From contig JAGXNT010000008.1 in the NCBI GenBank assembly GCA_019894765.1, positions 29,170-93,169 of the forward strand: a stretch of DNA of 64,000 nucleotides, given 5' to 3'. Under the pieces are notes generated by a model, which did no database searches, was not told the origin of the DNA, and saw nothing but the letters and a program-made list of their open reading frames with translations. Both the position numbers and the translations under genes were made by a program. This DNA is from Candidatus Heimdallarchaeota archaeon (GTDB lineage Archaea > Asgardarchaeota > Heimdallarchaeia > JABLTI01). Position 1 is the first letter of the stretch. Each line of letters begins with the position of its first letter. Of the stretch, positions 19,408-27,691 are shown one piece after another.

Positions 19408-20868
19408 CTAATTTAGTAGTCCACCTACAACTCCTAAAGCAAGCAGACTCGTTATAGACGCTAAGAGTATTAGCATTCCTTCTACTCGATCAAAGTGATT
19501 ATCATCAATAATCGTTAAGTGTAGTGCTAAGGAAATCACAAATATTCCAGTAAAGACTAATGTCGTATCTAAAGCAACTGGAATATCCACATTTATAATC
19601 GATGCAAAGAGGAATGGAAAACCAAAAAGAATGAAGAAGGTTTGATTGATAGATGAAACCTGGTGTACAAGACCTATTTCGACATCTTCTTTCTCTGGAT
19701 CAAGAATTGCTCTCATCGTTATCGTGGCTTCTGGTGCAGATGAAACAAATCCTACAATTACACTGTAAACTAGTATTGGCAAGCTAAAGATACTTAACCC
19801 ACTTTCTATCGAATCAGATATCATCGTACCTCCAAAAACTATTCCAGCAATCCCTACAATAAAAGCAATTGCTAAAATGTACCACGGAAATCTTCTGAGT
19901 GATACGAATTGCTCTCCTTCTTCATCTTCTTGATTTCTACCGAAAACATTCTTAACAAATTTCTTCAATCTGTTTTCTTGATGGTCGCCTTTTTCTTTAT
20001 CATGACCGTTTTCTTCCGGAAAATATTCAGTTATCAATGTTTGCGGACCAATCCTACCAGTACTTTTTGCTTTCGCATCTCCAATCATGAAAACTATGAA
20101 GAGTATATAGAAAGATAGTAGAGCTACTCCAATTACCCCTTCAAATGCCCTATCAAATTGGGCAATATCTAGCGAATTATGAGTGAAACCAAATACCATG
20201 AGTATTAAAGAGAATATTGTCATCGCTAATACAAGATTTGATTCAGTATTCGTTAGCGGTTGAGGTAATTTGAAAGGTTTCTTCCTTGTTATTACCAACA
20301 TTGTTACTCCAAGTATCAAAGTGTTTATCAGTACTGTTGTGAGGACAAGGGTAATACTTGTGAGTGTTAGATTATTAGCTAATGCAATATTTTCTGCTAA
20401 TCCTGTTGCACTTAGTTTTTTCGCTCGAGTAAGAAGTATAGTTACCACAACAATATCACTTGAATCAGCACCAATAGCTGCAATGATCCCCATGAAATAC
20501 TGGGACCAATTCAATTTCTGACCTATTCCTTTTACTCCGAAAATAATGAGCTCAGAACACCCAAAGACAAAAGCTAAACCACCAGCAAATCCAACAATGA
20601 TAGTTCCAATCGGATGTCCATCTAATATATTGGTAAAAGAGATTATGAGTAAAATTATTCCAACAATTACAGAAGGAATTGTTAGAGGATTAATTTTCTC
20701 AAATAACTCACCGACCGCTTCATCTGCTTCGAGTTGATCTAGTTCAATCTCAGGTACATCATTTTTTTCTTTGTTTTTATTATAGGAAGAATCAGAATTT
20801 TGATCAGAATCATCAAACTTAGTTAAATCTTCTTCGATTATCTCAGAATTAATTATTTTATTTACCAA
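19408..20868 (-). CDS. Cation/Ca2+ exchanger-like (CaCA superfamily) membrane protein B
   Basis: A paralogue of the protein at 15812-17407, 486 aa, with the same two-repeat membrane layout and a shorter charged central loop (about 275-325). The second alpha-repeat has VSSAPEATIT; the first has IGADSSDIVVV, an acidic residue without Pro-Glu. The N-terminus is acidic and Asn/Ser-rich. Both paralogues share the segments PQTLITEYFPEE / TPQTLITEFFPDE before the loop and GLVHQVS(A/S)INQTFF after the second repeat, so they are close relatives. They may form a heterodimer or handle different ions; this is inference. TTG/ATG choices near 20868 cannot be resolved. Confidence 0.72.
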   Translation of the reverse strand: MVNKIINSEIIEEDLTKFDDSDQNSDSSYNKNKEKNDVPEIELDQLEADEAVGELFEKINPLTIPSVIVGIILLIISFTNILDGHPIGTIIVGFAGGLAFVFGCSELIIFGVKGIGQKLNWSQYFMGIIAAIGADSSDIVVVTILLTRAKKLSATGLAENIALANNLTLTSITLVLTTVLINTLILGVTMLVITRKKPFKLPQPLTNTESNLVLAMTIFSLILMVFGFTHNSLDIAQFDRAFEGVIGVALLSFYILFIVFMIGDAKAKSTGRIGPQTLITEYFPEENGHDKEKGDHQENRLKKFVKNVFGRNQEDEEGEQFVSLRRFPWYILAIAFIVGIAGIVFGGTMISDSIESGLSIFSLPILVYSVIVGFVSSAPEATITMRAILDPEKEDVEIGLVHQVSSINQTFFILFGFPFLFASIINVDIPVALDTTLVFTGIFVISLALHLTIIDDNHFDRVEGMLILLASITSLLALGVVGGLLN

Positions 20869-21044
20869 TTTATGTTTGTGCCTCTATAACATTAACAATT
20901 ATTTGATTCCATGTACAACTGGAATGTGCTAGCTCATAAAGCTATGGTTTAATTTCTTCATTTTTTTAAACACTAAAATATTATAAAATAAAAGCTAGAA
21001 AATATTTAAGGATAAACAAATAGTTTACAACAAATAAGAATAAG

Positions 21045-21842
21045 ATGATTAAAATGACTTCAATAGATTTGAGTGATTTTGTACCATATGAATTATTAGT
21101 GGATGCTGAAACATGTAAGGTTGTTAAAGCAGGAGACATTGAACCTACTTTCTCTGCTCGAAAACTCTTGGATATGAAAGATGTAATTTATGATCAAGAA
21201 TGGTTAGTTACACAAAAAGAAAATTTTGATTTGTACTATATGTATCGTGATCTTACTCGAGCAAAAGATAAAGAGCTTTTCAAAAAACATGACATTAGAT
21301 TTGATGTCACAATAATCCCTCCAAAATTTCTTGGAAAAGAATATGTGAAAACAGCAGGACACTTCCATCCTGAAGCAAAAAACGGTCATAGCTTTCCTGA
21401 AGTCTATGAAGTGATGTATGGGAAAGGATTGTATTTACTTCAAAAACCAAAAAAAGAGTTAACAAGAAAAGAGAAAAGAGCTAATATTCTAAATCCTGTG
21501 GAAGTTATTGTGATTTCTGCGAAGGCTGGTGATCAAGTTATGATTCCCCCAGGTTATGGTCATATCACAATTAATCCCTCAGAAGACACTACACTGATTA
21601 TGAATAATCTTGTTAGTTCAAGCTTCAATTCTATTTATGAACCAATCAAGAAACAACAAGGAGCGATTTATCTCTACCATATTAATAAAACTTGGATAAG
21701 AAATCCAAGCTACAAAGATGATAAAATTTTAGTGAAAGAAGGAACTCCTGAAAAAATAGTGGATAAACCATTCTACGCATCATTCATTGAAAACCCAGAA
21801 CAATGGAAATTCCTTAATGAACCATGGATAAAAGAATACTAA
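21045..21842 (+). CDS. pgi (cupin type): Glucose-6-phosphate isomerase, archaeal cupin type
   Basis: Interconverts glucose 6-phosphate and fructose 6-phosphate in the cytosol. 265 aa, longer than the Pyrococcus-type enzyme (about 190 aa) because of N- and C-terminal extensions. The cupin metal site is visible: H106 and H108 in TAGHFHPE, E119 in PEVYEV and H173 in PPGYGHITINP. These segments match the archaeal cupin isomerase family rather than the classical PGI fold. The start is ATG 21045 or 21054. The next gene begins inside its last codons (19-bp overlap), so the two are probably co-transcribed. Confidence 0.9.
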   Translation: MIKMTSIDLSDFVPYELLVDAETCKVVKAGDIEPTFSARKLLDMKDVIYDQEWLVTQKENFDLYYMYRDLTRAKDKELFKKHDIRFDVTIIPPKFLGKEYVKTAGHFHPEAKNGHSFPEVYEVMYGKGLYLLQKPKKELTRKEKRANILNPVEVIVISAKAGDQVMIPPGYGHITINPSEDTTLIMNNLVSSSFNSIYEPIKKQQGAIYLYHINKTWIRNPSYKDDKILVKEGTPEKIVDKPFYASFIENPEQWKFLNEPWIKEY

Positions 21843-22885
21843 ATGTGAATAATACTTGGGATTTGGAATCATTGACAAGTGAAGAAGACAAAAAAGAATT
21901 GATTCTTGAAGTAAAGGATCTTCATACTTATTTTTATGATAGAGATGAAGCCATTTGGAAAATCCTTGAAGGTGTTAATTTAAAAGTCTATAAAGGTGAA
22001 ACACTCGGAATCTTAGGACCTTCGGGTTCAGGAAAATCCGTTTTAGCACAATCCATCTTAAAATTAATTACTTATCCAGGTAAAATAGTGAAGGGACAAG
22101 TTTTCTTCAAAGGAAAAGATCTTCTCACCATAGATGAAGAAATTTTCAATAAAATCAGAGGAAAGGAAATTGCTTTGGTTTTACAGAATGCCCCTGGAGC
22201 AATTGATCCTCTTCGAGATATGACTTACACCACTATTGAACCTTATAGAGAACATTCAGACGAAGAGCTAGTTCGATCAGAAATTAAGATGTTAGTGGTA
22301 AGTCAATTAGGTCAAGTTGCAATTTCTGAACCTCTAAAAGTCTCAGATAAATACGCTCATGAATTAAGTGGAGGGGAAAGCCAAAGAGTGAAAATTGCCT
22401 CTGCAGTAATGAATAACCCAACCTTACTAATTGCAGATGAACCTGTAGCAAATTTGGATGCAACAATTGCAGGACAGATACTAGAATTACTACACCAGAT
22501 GAAAGAAAAATTCAAACTAACCATGATTCTGGTAGCTCATAATTTAGGCATACTTGCAGAATTTTCTGATAAAATTGCTATTCTTTATGCTGGAAAAATT
22601 CTCGAGTATTCTGATGTTGAAACTATTTTCTATCAACCAAGACATCCTTTCACTCAAGGGCTTTTCTATGCTTCACCAAGTATGGCTCCTCGAGGGAAAT
22701 TAAAACCAATTCCTGGAAAAGAACCTGATGCGAGAAAATACCCAACTGGTTGTCGATTTCATCCAAGATGTGAGTATGCAATTGAGAAATGTAAGAAAGA
22801 AATACCTGAATTGAAGGAAATTAGAGACGGTCATTCAGTGGCTTGCTGGAGAGTAAATGATATCCCGGATTTCGAGCGAGAATAG
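21824..22885 (+). CDS. Oligopeptide/dipeptide-type ABC transporter ATP-binding protein (OppD/DppD-like), orphan
   Basis: An ATPase of 353 aa of the peptide/nickel uptake group. Walker A GPSGSGKSV (replacing the usual final T), signature LSGGESQRVKIA and Walker B LLIADEP are intact. The C-terminal oligo_HPY domain has YPTGCRFHPRC plus two further Cys (a C-x5-C-x6-C and A-C-W layout), as in DppD/OppD. No permease or binding protein lies nearby, so it must pair with components encoded elsewhere or have a different role. ATG 21824 overlaps the isomerase gene; a GTG at 21845 is an alternative start. Confidence 0.82.
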   Translation: MDKRILNVNNTWDLESLTSEEDKKELILEVKDLHTYFYDRDEAIWKILEGVNLKVYKGETLGILGPSGSGKSVLAQSILKLITYPGKIVKGQVFFKGKDLLTIDEEIFNKIRGKEIALVLQNAPGAIDPLRDMTYTTIEPYREHSDEELVRSEIKMLVVSQLGQVAISEPLKVSDKYAHELSGGESQRVKIASAVMNNPTLLIADEPVANLDATIAGQILELLHQMKEKFKLTMILVAHNLGILAEFSDKIAILYAGKILEYSDVETIFYQPRHPFTQGLFYASPSMAPRGKLKPIPGKEPDARKYPTGCRFHPRCEYAIEKCKKEIPELKEIRDGHSVACWRVNDIPDFERE

Positions 22886-22917
22886 ATTAATATTTAGCAA
22901 ATTTATATGTAAATGAA

Positions 22918-23631
22918 ATGTTAATCTTTAAGGAAGCAATTGAGAATCTGTTAGCAAACGAAAAAATTGGCAGATGTGATTTTCATACTCATTCATTCTT
23001 AACAGATGGAGTGCTTTTACCAATAGAGCAATTAAGAAGAGCATTTATTCATGGGCATGTAGGTTATGGAATAACAGACCATGTTAGTTTGTCAACTCTG
23101 GATGTAATTCCTAAATTAATTGAGGATTGCAAATTAGCAACCAAACATTGGGGAATACTTGCGTTACCAGGTGTTGAAGTTACTCATGTTCCAGTAAACG
23201 CTATTGAGGAAGTTGTTGAAAAATCGATTGAAATGGGAGCATTAATTGTTGTAGTGCATGGTGAAACCATAGCTGAACCTGTTGAACCTGGTACAAATCT
23301 AAAAGCAACACAATGTAAAGATGTAGATATTCTAGCAAATCCAGGATTGTTAACAAAGGATGTTGCTGATCAATGTAAAAAAAACAATGTGTTTGTGGAG
23401 ATAACATCGAACAGGACGCATTCAATTACCAATGGACATGTTGCCAAAATTGGAAAAGAGTCCCAGGTAAAATTCATCCAAAATACAGATACTCATAGTC
23501 CTGGAGATATGAAAAGCTATGAAGAAGGTGAACGGATTCTTATCGCATCCGGATTTTCCAAGAAAGAATCTAATGTAATTCTTCAAGATAATATTCGCGA
23601 ATTTCTTTCAAGAATATATGAACGATTATAG
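22918..23631 (+). CDS. PHP-domain phosphoesterase
   Basis: A metal-dependent phosphoesterase of 237 aa. The PHP signature is clear: DFHTHSFLTDG at the N-terminus (two metal His), GITDHVS (Asp-His), GVEVTH, VVHGE, and a C-terminal NTDTHSPGDM. These match the family that includes histidinol phosphatases and RNase P subunit-like PHP proteins; length and motifs fit a small-molecule phosphatase. No histidine genes are nearby, so the substrate is open. ATG 22918 follows the ABC ATPase by 32 bp and is probably in the same transcript. Confidence 0.8.
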   Translation: MLIFKEAIENLLANEKIGRCDFHTHSFLTDGVLLPIEQLRRAFIHGHVGYGITDHVSLSTLDVIPKLIEDCKLATKHWGILALPGVEVTHVPVNAIEEVVEKSIEMGALIVVVHGETIAEPVEPGTNLKATQCKDVDILANPGLLTKDVADQCKKNNVFVEITSNRTHSITNGHVAKIGKESQVKFIQNTDTHSPGDMKSYEEGERILIASGFSKKESNVILQDNIREFLSRIYERL

Positions 23632-23678
23632 AATTCGGAAAAAAACTGATTCTCAAAATCATTCAATTGAAGTGGGTT

Positions 23679-23701
23679 GGACAGGGAGAAAGTCCCTGTC
23701 C
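23679..23701. repeat. Perfect hairpin, left side of an intergenic island
   Basis: GGACAGGGA (23679-23687) and TCCCTGTCC (23693-23701) form a 9-bp G+C-rich stem with a 5-nt GAAAG loop. No T-run follows, so it is not an ordinary terminator. Its composition differs from the AT-rich surroundings. It may be an RNA element or one end of a hairpin-bounded mobile element. Confidence 0.6.
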
Positions 23702-23752
23702 GTTTAACGAGTGGGTGCCTTATAAAATAAGTTTCACAAGGAGGATGAGTTT

Positions 23753-23845
23753 GTGGTTTTAAGGCAAATCACTCAAGATGTTATTGGGGGGATTTTATTT
23801 GAGATTTGGACTAATACTGGAGGGATGTGGAAGGATTTTAAATGA
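23753..23845 (+). CDS. Possible 30-residue small protein
   Basis: A GTG-started frame of 30 codons plus TGA, preceded by an AGGAGG-like ribosome-binding site (AAGGAGG ending near 23744, about 8 nt before the GTG). The peptide is amphipathic (MVLRQITQDVIGG... ending MWKDFK), with Trp and Gly and no clear membrane helix. The stop codon is the first base triplet of a perfect downstream hairpin. It could be a real small gene with its own terminator, or a chance frame inside a structured RNA or small mobile element. No homologue is recognised. Confidence 0.35.
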   Translation: MVLRQITQDVIGGILFEIWTNTGGMWKDFK

Positions 23846-23864
23846 CATTCCTTTCGGAATGTCA
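23843..23864. repeat. Perfect hairpin, right side of an intergenic island
   Basis: TGACATTCC (23843-23851) and GGAATGTCA (23856-23864) form a 9-bp stem with a 4-nt TTTC loop. It includes the stop codon of the possible small gene. No T-run follows directly. Together with the hairpin at 23679-23701 it brackets about 185 bp. Confidence 0.6.
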
Positions 23865-24049
23865 CTGCAGATTTAAAGTCACCCTATTTCTAGGATAAAT
23901 TTACATTATAACTTCTGTTACCAATATTAAAAGGCGTTCTGGAAAATCTCTTCAAGTCATCTAGTAAATTTACACGTATAAAAATGAAAAAAATAGGATA
24001 AATGGAATATAAAGTAAGAAAAAGGAAATTTCCTAAAGAAAGGAAAATC

Positions 24050-24919
24050 CTATTGTTGATCATATCGTTCTTGCCATTCCGTTTGTTTAACACTAGTAAT
24101 TTTTTGTGTTCCAAGTAGAGTCAAATTCCAAATTAGTATTAATACTGTTGCGAGTATGAACAGTCCTGAAACAATTAAGGCAAACATAAATTGATTGCCC
24201 GTTTCTTCAAAGAAATGGAGTTCTCTCGTTTGCCGTGCCAGAGTATTCCAAATAACAGGATAATATATTGCAGGCATTAACAATGCTACGCCGCTGTTTA
24301 GGAAACTTAGTCTTTGTATATATTTGAATGCTAGGAAGTGTATTCCTAAGATTATTATTGCTGCGGCTATTAATACGAGAATCGTTACTGCTGGTGAAAA
24401 GAAGGTTGCTTGATTTTCACCATATAGTGGTTTTAAAACTGAGGGGTTTACTGTAGTATCATTATATGTATGTCCGGCATGAATGGGCCAATCATGCATT
24501 GCTGGCCACACAAGGAAATAATGATTTACAGAATTTACAACAGTTAAAGCAGCTGCTGATCCTAATAGAATTAGTAATCGTAAAAAGTTCATTTTCTTTC
24601 GATCAGCCTTGACTAAGGAACTGAATACCATCTCTGCAAAGAACACTATCGTTATTTCTATAGGGAAATTAAATGCCATCATAGTAAAGATTGTGTTGAA
24701 TCTTGGAAGATCTGTTATATTTCCTAGAGGAGGGTCTATTGATTGATCCGCATTTGGAGAGATTTCAGGTTGACCAGGTGGACCTTCATTATACATTGGA
24801 GATAATAGATCCACGCCCTTCTCAGCAATTACATAATAAGTCCCAATATTATAGAGCAAAACTGCTGCTGAAACAACAAGGATAAATGTGGTTTTTTTCA
24901 ATCCCTTCATGCGAGTCAT
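24050..24919 (-). CDS. Multi-pass membrane protein of unknown function
   Basis: A 289-aa protein not recognised as a known family. It has an N-terminal hydrophobic helix (possible signal anchor), a Pro/Asn-rich extracytoplasmic stretch (about 35-65), then five or six further helices ending in a short charged tail (KQTEWQERYDQQ). A His-containing loop between helices (PIHAGHTYND) might bind a metal, but this is speculative. ATG 24919 was chosen because GGAAGG precedes it by a few bases; a TTG at 24943 is also possible. It is divergent from the PHP gene side and followed by a 400-bp region with the small island. Confidence 0.65.
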   Translation of the reverse strand: MTRMKGLKKTTFILVVSAAVLLYNIGTYYVIAEKGVDLLSPMYNEGPPGQPEISPNADQSIDPPLGNITDLPRFNTIFTMMAFNFPIEITIVFFAEMVFSSLVKADRKKMNFLRLLILLGSAAALTVVNSVNHYFLVWPAMHDWPIHAGHTYNDTTVNPSVLKPLYGENQATFFSPAVTILVLIAAAIIILGIHFLAFKYIQRLSFLNSGVALLMPAIYYPVIWNTLARQTRELHFFEETGNQFMFALIVSGLFILATVLILIWNLTLLGTQKITSVKQTEWQERYDQQ

Positions 24920-25037
24920 TTTGTTCCTTCCTTTATTATTCAAAACATTACTATTTCATTATTATATAGAGTTTACGATTACAATGTTCTTTTTAACAAT
25001 TTCTAAAATTCAAGTAAATTTGATGATTTTCCAATTA

Positions 25038-25607
25038 TTAATGTTCCTTATTTAAAAGAGAAATAAAATGCTTTGTAATCTCTGCAGTTGCACCCCAAAT
25101 TATTTTGCTTTGGAAATCGAAAAACCAAGCTTTATGATGATTGGTTTCAAGATTAATATCTTTGTGAACCCATTGCTCATTGTCTAGAAGATCATCTAAA
25201 GGCACTTCAATTATTTCATCTACTTCTTTTTCGTTAATGGTTAGTTGAAAGGGATAGTGTACTAAGCAAACAAAAACTGAGAGTAAGTAATTAGAAGAAT
25301 GAGTTTTATATTGATTTAATTCTCCCCAGACCTTTAAAGAGGAAGGGGGAAGCCCAATTTCCTCATTAGTTTCTCTTAACGCACAAGCAAGCAATGATTC
25401 ATCAGTTTCTTCTTTTCTTCCACCTGGAAATGATATTTGACCTTTATGCGAAGGAAGATCCTCGGTGCGTTTGGTAAAAAGTACAAAGATTCGATTATTT
25501 CTTTCAAAAATAGGAATAACAACAGCCCCTCTTTTCGAACCATCATCTGGCAAATAAACAGGTTTATGTTTACCAATCTTTGATTTTATGTGTTCGAGAG
25601 TAGTCAT
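25038..25607 (-). CDS. Nudix hydrolase, CoA pyrophosphatase (NudL/NUDT7-like)
   Basis: Probably cleaves coenzyme A or acyl-CoA to 3',5'-ADP and phosphopantetheine. 189 aa. The Nudix box runs from GGRKEE (62) to REtNEEIG (78-85), with the metal-binding Glu residues in place. Just before it, TKRTEDLPSHKGQISFPGG matches the CoA-specific extension (L-x-T-x-R-x3-L-x3-x-G-Q-x-x-F-P-G-G). ATG 25607. It is divergent from the TPR gene at 25748. Confidence 0.85.
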   Translation of the reverse strand: MTTLEHIKSKIGKHKPVYLPDDGSKRGAVVIPIFERNNRIFVLFTKRTEDLPSHKGQISFPGGRKEETDESLLACALRETNEEIGLPPSSLKVWGELNQYKTHSSNYLLSVFVCLVHYPFQLTINEKEVDEIIEVPLDDLLDNEQWVHKDINLETNHHKAWFFDFQSKIIWGATAEITKHFISLLNKEH

Positions 25608-25747
25608 TGTAAATTCTACAAATGTATTGTTCTTTGTTTTTAAAAATCTTTCAAATCGATTGAACTAAATTCTTGCACTTATTAAGATATTAATAAATCA
25701 GTAAACATTAATCTCTAACAATGGTTTCTAATTCGAGGTAAGAACTA

Positions 25748-26731
25748 GTGAGTGGTCTAAAAGAAGAATTCGACGAAAAGCTACAAGCAGGTCTCAAAGC
25801 CCTATACGATAATAGATACAACGATGCAATAAAATTTTTGACAAAAGCAACAAAATTAGATCCATCATCAATCACTGCATGGTTTAATCTCGGGAAAGCT
25901 TTTTCTTATTTAGATAAATGCTCACAAGCAATTAATTGTTATAAAAAAATTACTGAGTTAGAGAAATCTGCAACAAATTACCAAAATTTAGCTAATGAAT
26001 ATTATGCTTGTCAAGAATATGAATTAGCAATTAAATCCTATGAACAAGTAATAAAATTGGAAAAGAATTATAGCTTGGCTTATGATGGTTTGGGAAGCTC
26101 TCATGGAGTTTTGGGTGAGTTTGATAAAGCGATTGAGTTTTACAAAAAAGCGCTTAATCTGGAGAAAGAGAATGAAAAATATCTTAGTCATCTCGGATGG
26201 GCTTTAGCAAGCAATGGGGAATATGAAATCGCGGTTATGTATCTACTAAAAGCTCTTAAAATTAATCCTGACTTAAGAGAAGCACTATTTAATCTCGGAT
26301 TTTCTTATTACTATATTGAAGAATACGAAAAAGCAATTGATGAATATCAAAAAGCAGTAAAACTTGGATTAGAATCTGCAGATCTTTATGTTAACATTGC
26401 TTATGCATACGAAGAATTAAAGGAAAAGGAAATTGCATGTGAGTTTTTCAAGAAAGCAGTTAATGCAGATCCACTTAATGTTGATAATTTATTTTTGCTA
26501 GGAGCTAGTTTACAAGAAACTGGCAAAATAAAAGAAGCAATAACTGCTTATAGAAAAATAGTGGACGAAAAACCTTCGAATCTAGATGCTTGGAGAGAAA
26601 TGGGAATTTGCTATGATATAATACAAGAATTCGAAGAAGCTAGTAAGTGCTTTAAACATGTAATAGAAATACAAAATAAATACTCGAGAAAACGACCAAC
26701 CATGGAAAAACCAAAATTAGGCGATAACTAA
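25748..26731 (+). CDS. Tetratricopeptide-repeat protein
   Basis: A 327-aa soluble protein made almost wholly of about nine 34-residue TPR units (recurring A-x-W-x-N-L-G and Y-x-x-A-I-x-x-Y-x-x-A patterns, e.g. GEFDKAIEFYKKALNLE, EEYEKAIDEYQKAVKLG). TPRs form a helical scaffold for protein-protein contacts; the partner is unknown. GTG 25748 is preceded by GAGGT about 9 nt upstream. A second TPR protein lies at 32056. It converges on the BtpA gene with a 21-bp gap. Confidence 0.85.
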   Translation: MSGLKEEFDEKLQAGLKALYDNRYNDAIKFLTKATKLDPSSITAWFNLGKAFSYLDKCSQAINCYKKITELEKSATNYQNLANEYYACQEYELAIKSYEQVIKLEKNYSLAYDGLGSSHGVLGEFDKAIEFYKKALNLEKENEKYLSHLGWALASNGEYEIAVMYLLKALKINPDLREALFNLGFSYYYIEEYEKAIDEYQKAVKLGLESADLYVNIAYAYEELKEKEIACEFFKKAVNADPLNVDNLFLLGASLQETGKIKEAITAYRKIVDEKPSNLDAWREMGICYDIIQEFEEASKCFKHVIEIQNKYSRKRPTMEKPKLGDN

Positions 26732-26752
26732 TTTTCCCAAAGGATTCAATAA

Positions 26753-27598
26753 TTAATCTCTGAATTCATGTACTTTTTGCATAAATTCCTCTACTTTCTT
26801 TCTATCAACTGGCAACGAAATCTTATTCTTGTGTTTCAAAGACGTACCTATAATAACACCATCAATATACGGTAAAATTTCTTGTATACTATCTGATGTA
26901 ACTCCACTTCCAACTAGAATTGGTTGGATTTGTTTTTTACGTAGTAATTTCAAATCGGAAAGCTTTGCAGGCAAACCAGTTCGATTACCAGTTATAATAA
27001 CAGCATCAGCTAATCCTCGCTCGAGAGCGTCAATTGCTTCTAACTCAAGGGTTCGAGGAGAAATTGGTGAAGCATGTTTACAAAGAACATCACCGAAAAT
27101 CAAAGGATTAGTCTCGGTTTTAATGCAACTGAGTTGCTTTTGTAATCGCTTAAGGATATGAGCACAACCAACAATAACTCCTTGATCTGTAACATAAGCA
27201 CCTGTCAAGAAATTACAACGGATAAATTCAGCTCCAGTAAAAGAAGCAATTACTAAAGCATCAGAACAGGCATTACGAAGAACATTCACACCAACAGGAA
27301 CACTTGAGGATTTGACTAATTCCTTAACTATGAGAGACATTGAAACGATAGTAGAAGGTTCAACAGTGAAAGGATGAAAAGGATAATCATTGTAATTCTC
27401 AACTAATACTCCATCAACCTTTCCTTCAATTAAACTATTCAAATCATCAACTGCGAGAGCGAGAACTTCGGAAACAGATAAGGAGCTCTTAGGAGCACCG
27501 GGTAAAGCTTTCAAGTGAATCATCCCAATAACAGGTTTTTTCACACCAAATAATTTCTCAAGCTGATTGAGTTTAAAGTGAGTCTCTGTCATTTGCAT
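26753..27598 (-). CDS. btpA-like: BtpA-family TIM-barrel protein
   Basis: A 281-aa protein of the BtpA/SgcQ family, a (beta/alpha)8-type fold named for a factor needed for photosystem I accumulation in cyanobacteria; its archaeal role is not settled. The segments KPVIGMIHLKALPGAP, VDGVLVENYNDYPF, GVNVLRNACSDAL, EFIRCNFLTGAYVTDQG and ILVGSGVTSD are diagnostic. The start is uncertain among ATG 27598, ATG 27592 and TTG 27601. Confidence 0.85.
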   Translation of the reverse strand: MQMTETHFKLNQLEKLFGVKKPVIGMIHLKALPGAPKSSLSVSEVLALAVDDLNSLIEGKVDGVLVENYNDYPFHPFTVEPSTIVSMSLIVKELVKSSSVPVGVNVLRNACSDALVIASFTGAEFIRCNFLTGAYVTDQGVIVGCAHILKRLQKQLSCIKTETNPLIFGDVLCKHASPISPRTLELEAIDALERGLADAVIITGNRTGLPAKLSDLKLLRKKQIQPILVGSGVTSDSIQEILPYIDGVIIGTSLKHKNKISLPVDRKKVEEFMQKVHEFRD

Positions 27599-27663
27599 CA
27601 AGTAAAATAAGAAAATAAAAATAATAAAACTATTGAAAGAATAAAGAAAGAAAAGAGAAGAAC

Positions 27664-27677
27664 CTCACAAAAGTGAG
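27664..27677 (-). terminator. Hairpin terminator of the surface-protein gene
   Basis: Read on the minus strand, CTCAC and GTGAG form a 5-bp stem around a TTTT loop, followed by a long pyrimidine-rich run, 15 bp after the surface-protein stop. Confidence 0.45.
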
Positions 27678-27691
27678 ATTTTTCAAAGGAT

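Noticed and set aside
23843..23864. Ordinary intrinsic terminator
   Set aside because: The stem is strong, but no T-run follows it, unlike the hairpins at 7768 and 15778.
23679..23870. RNase P RNA, SRP RNA or known riboswitch
   Set aside because: GGGAGAAAGTCC slightly recalls the conserved RNase P segment, but the other universal segments and the length are missing; SRP helix 8 features are also absent.
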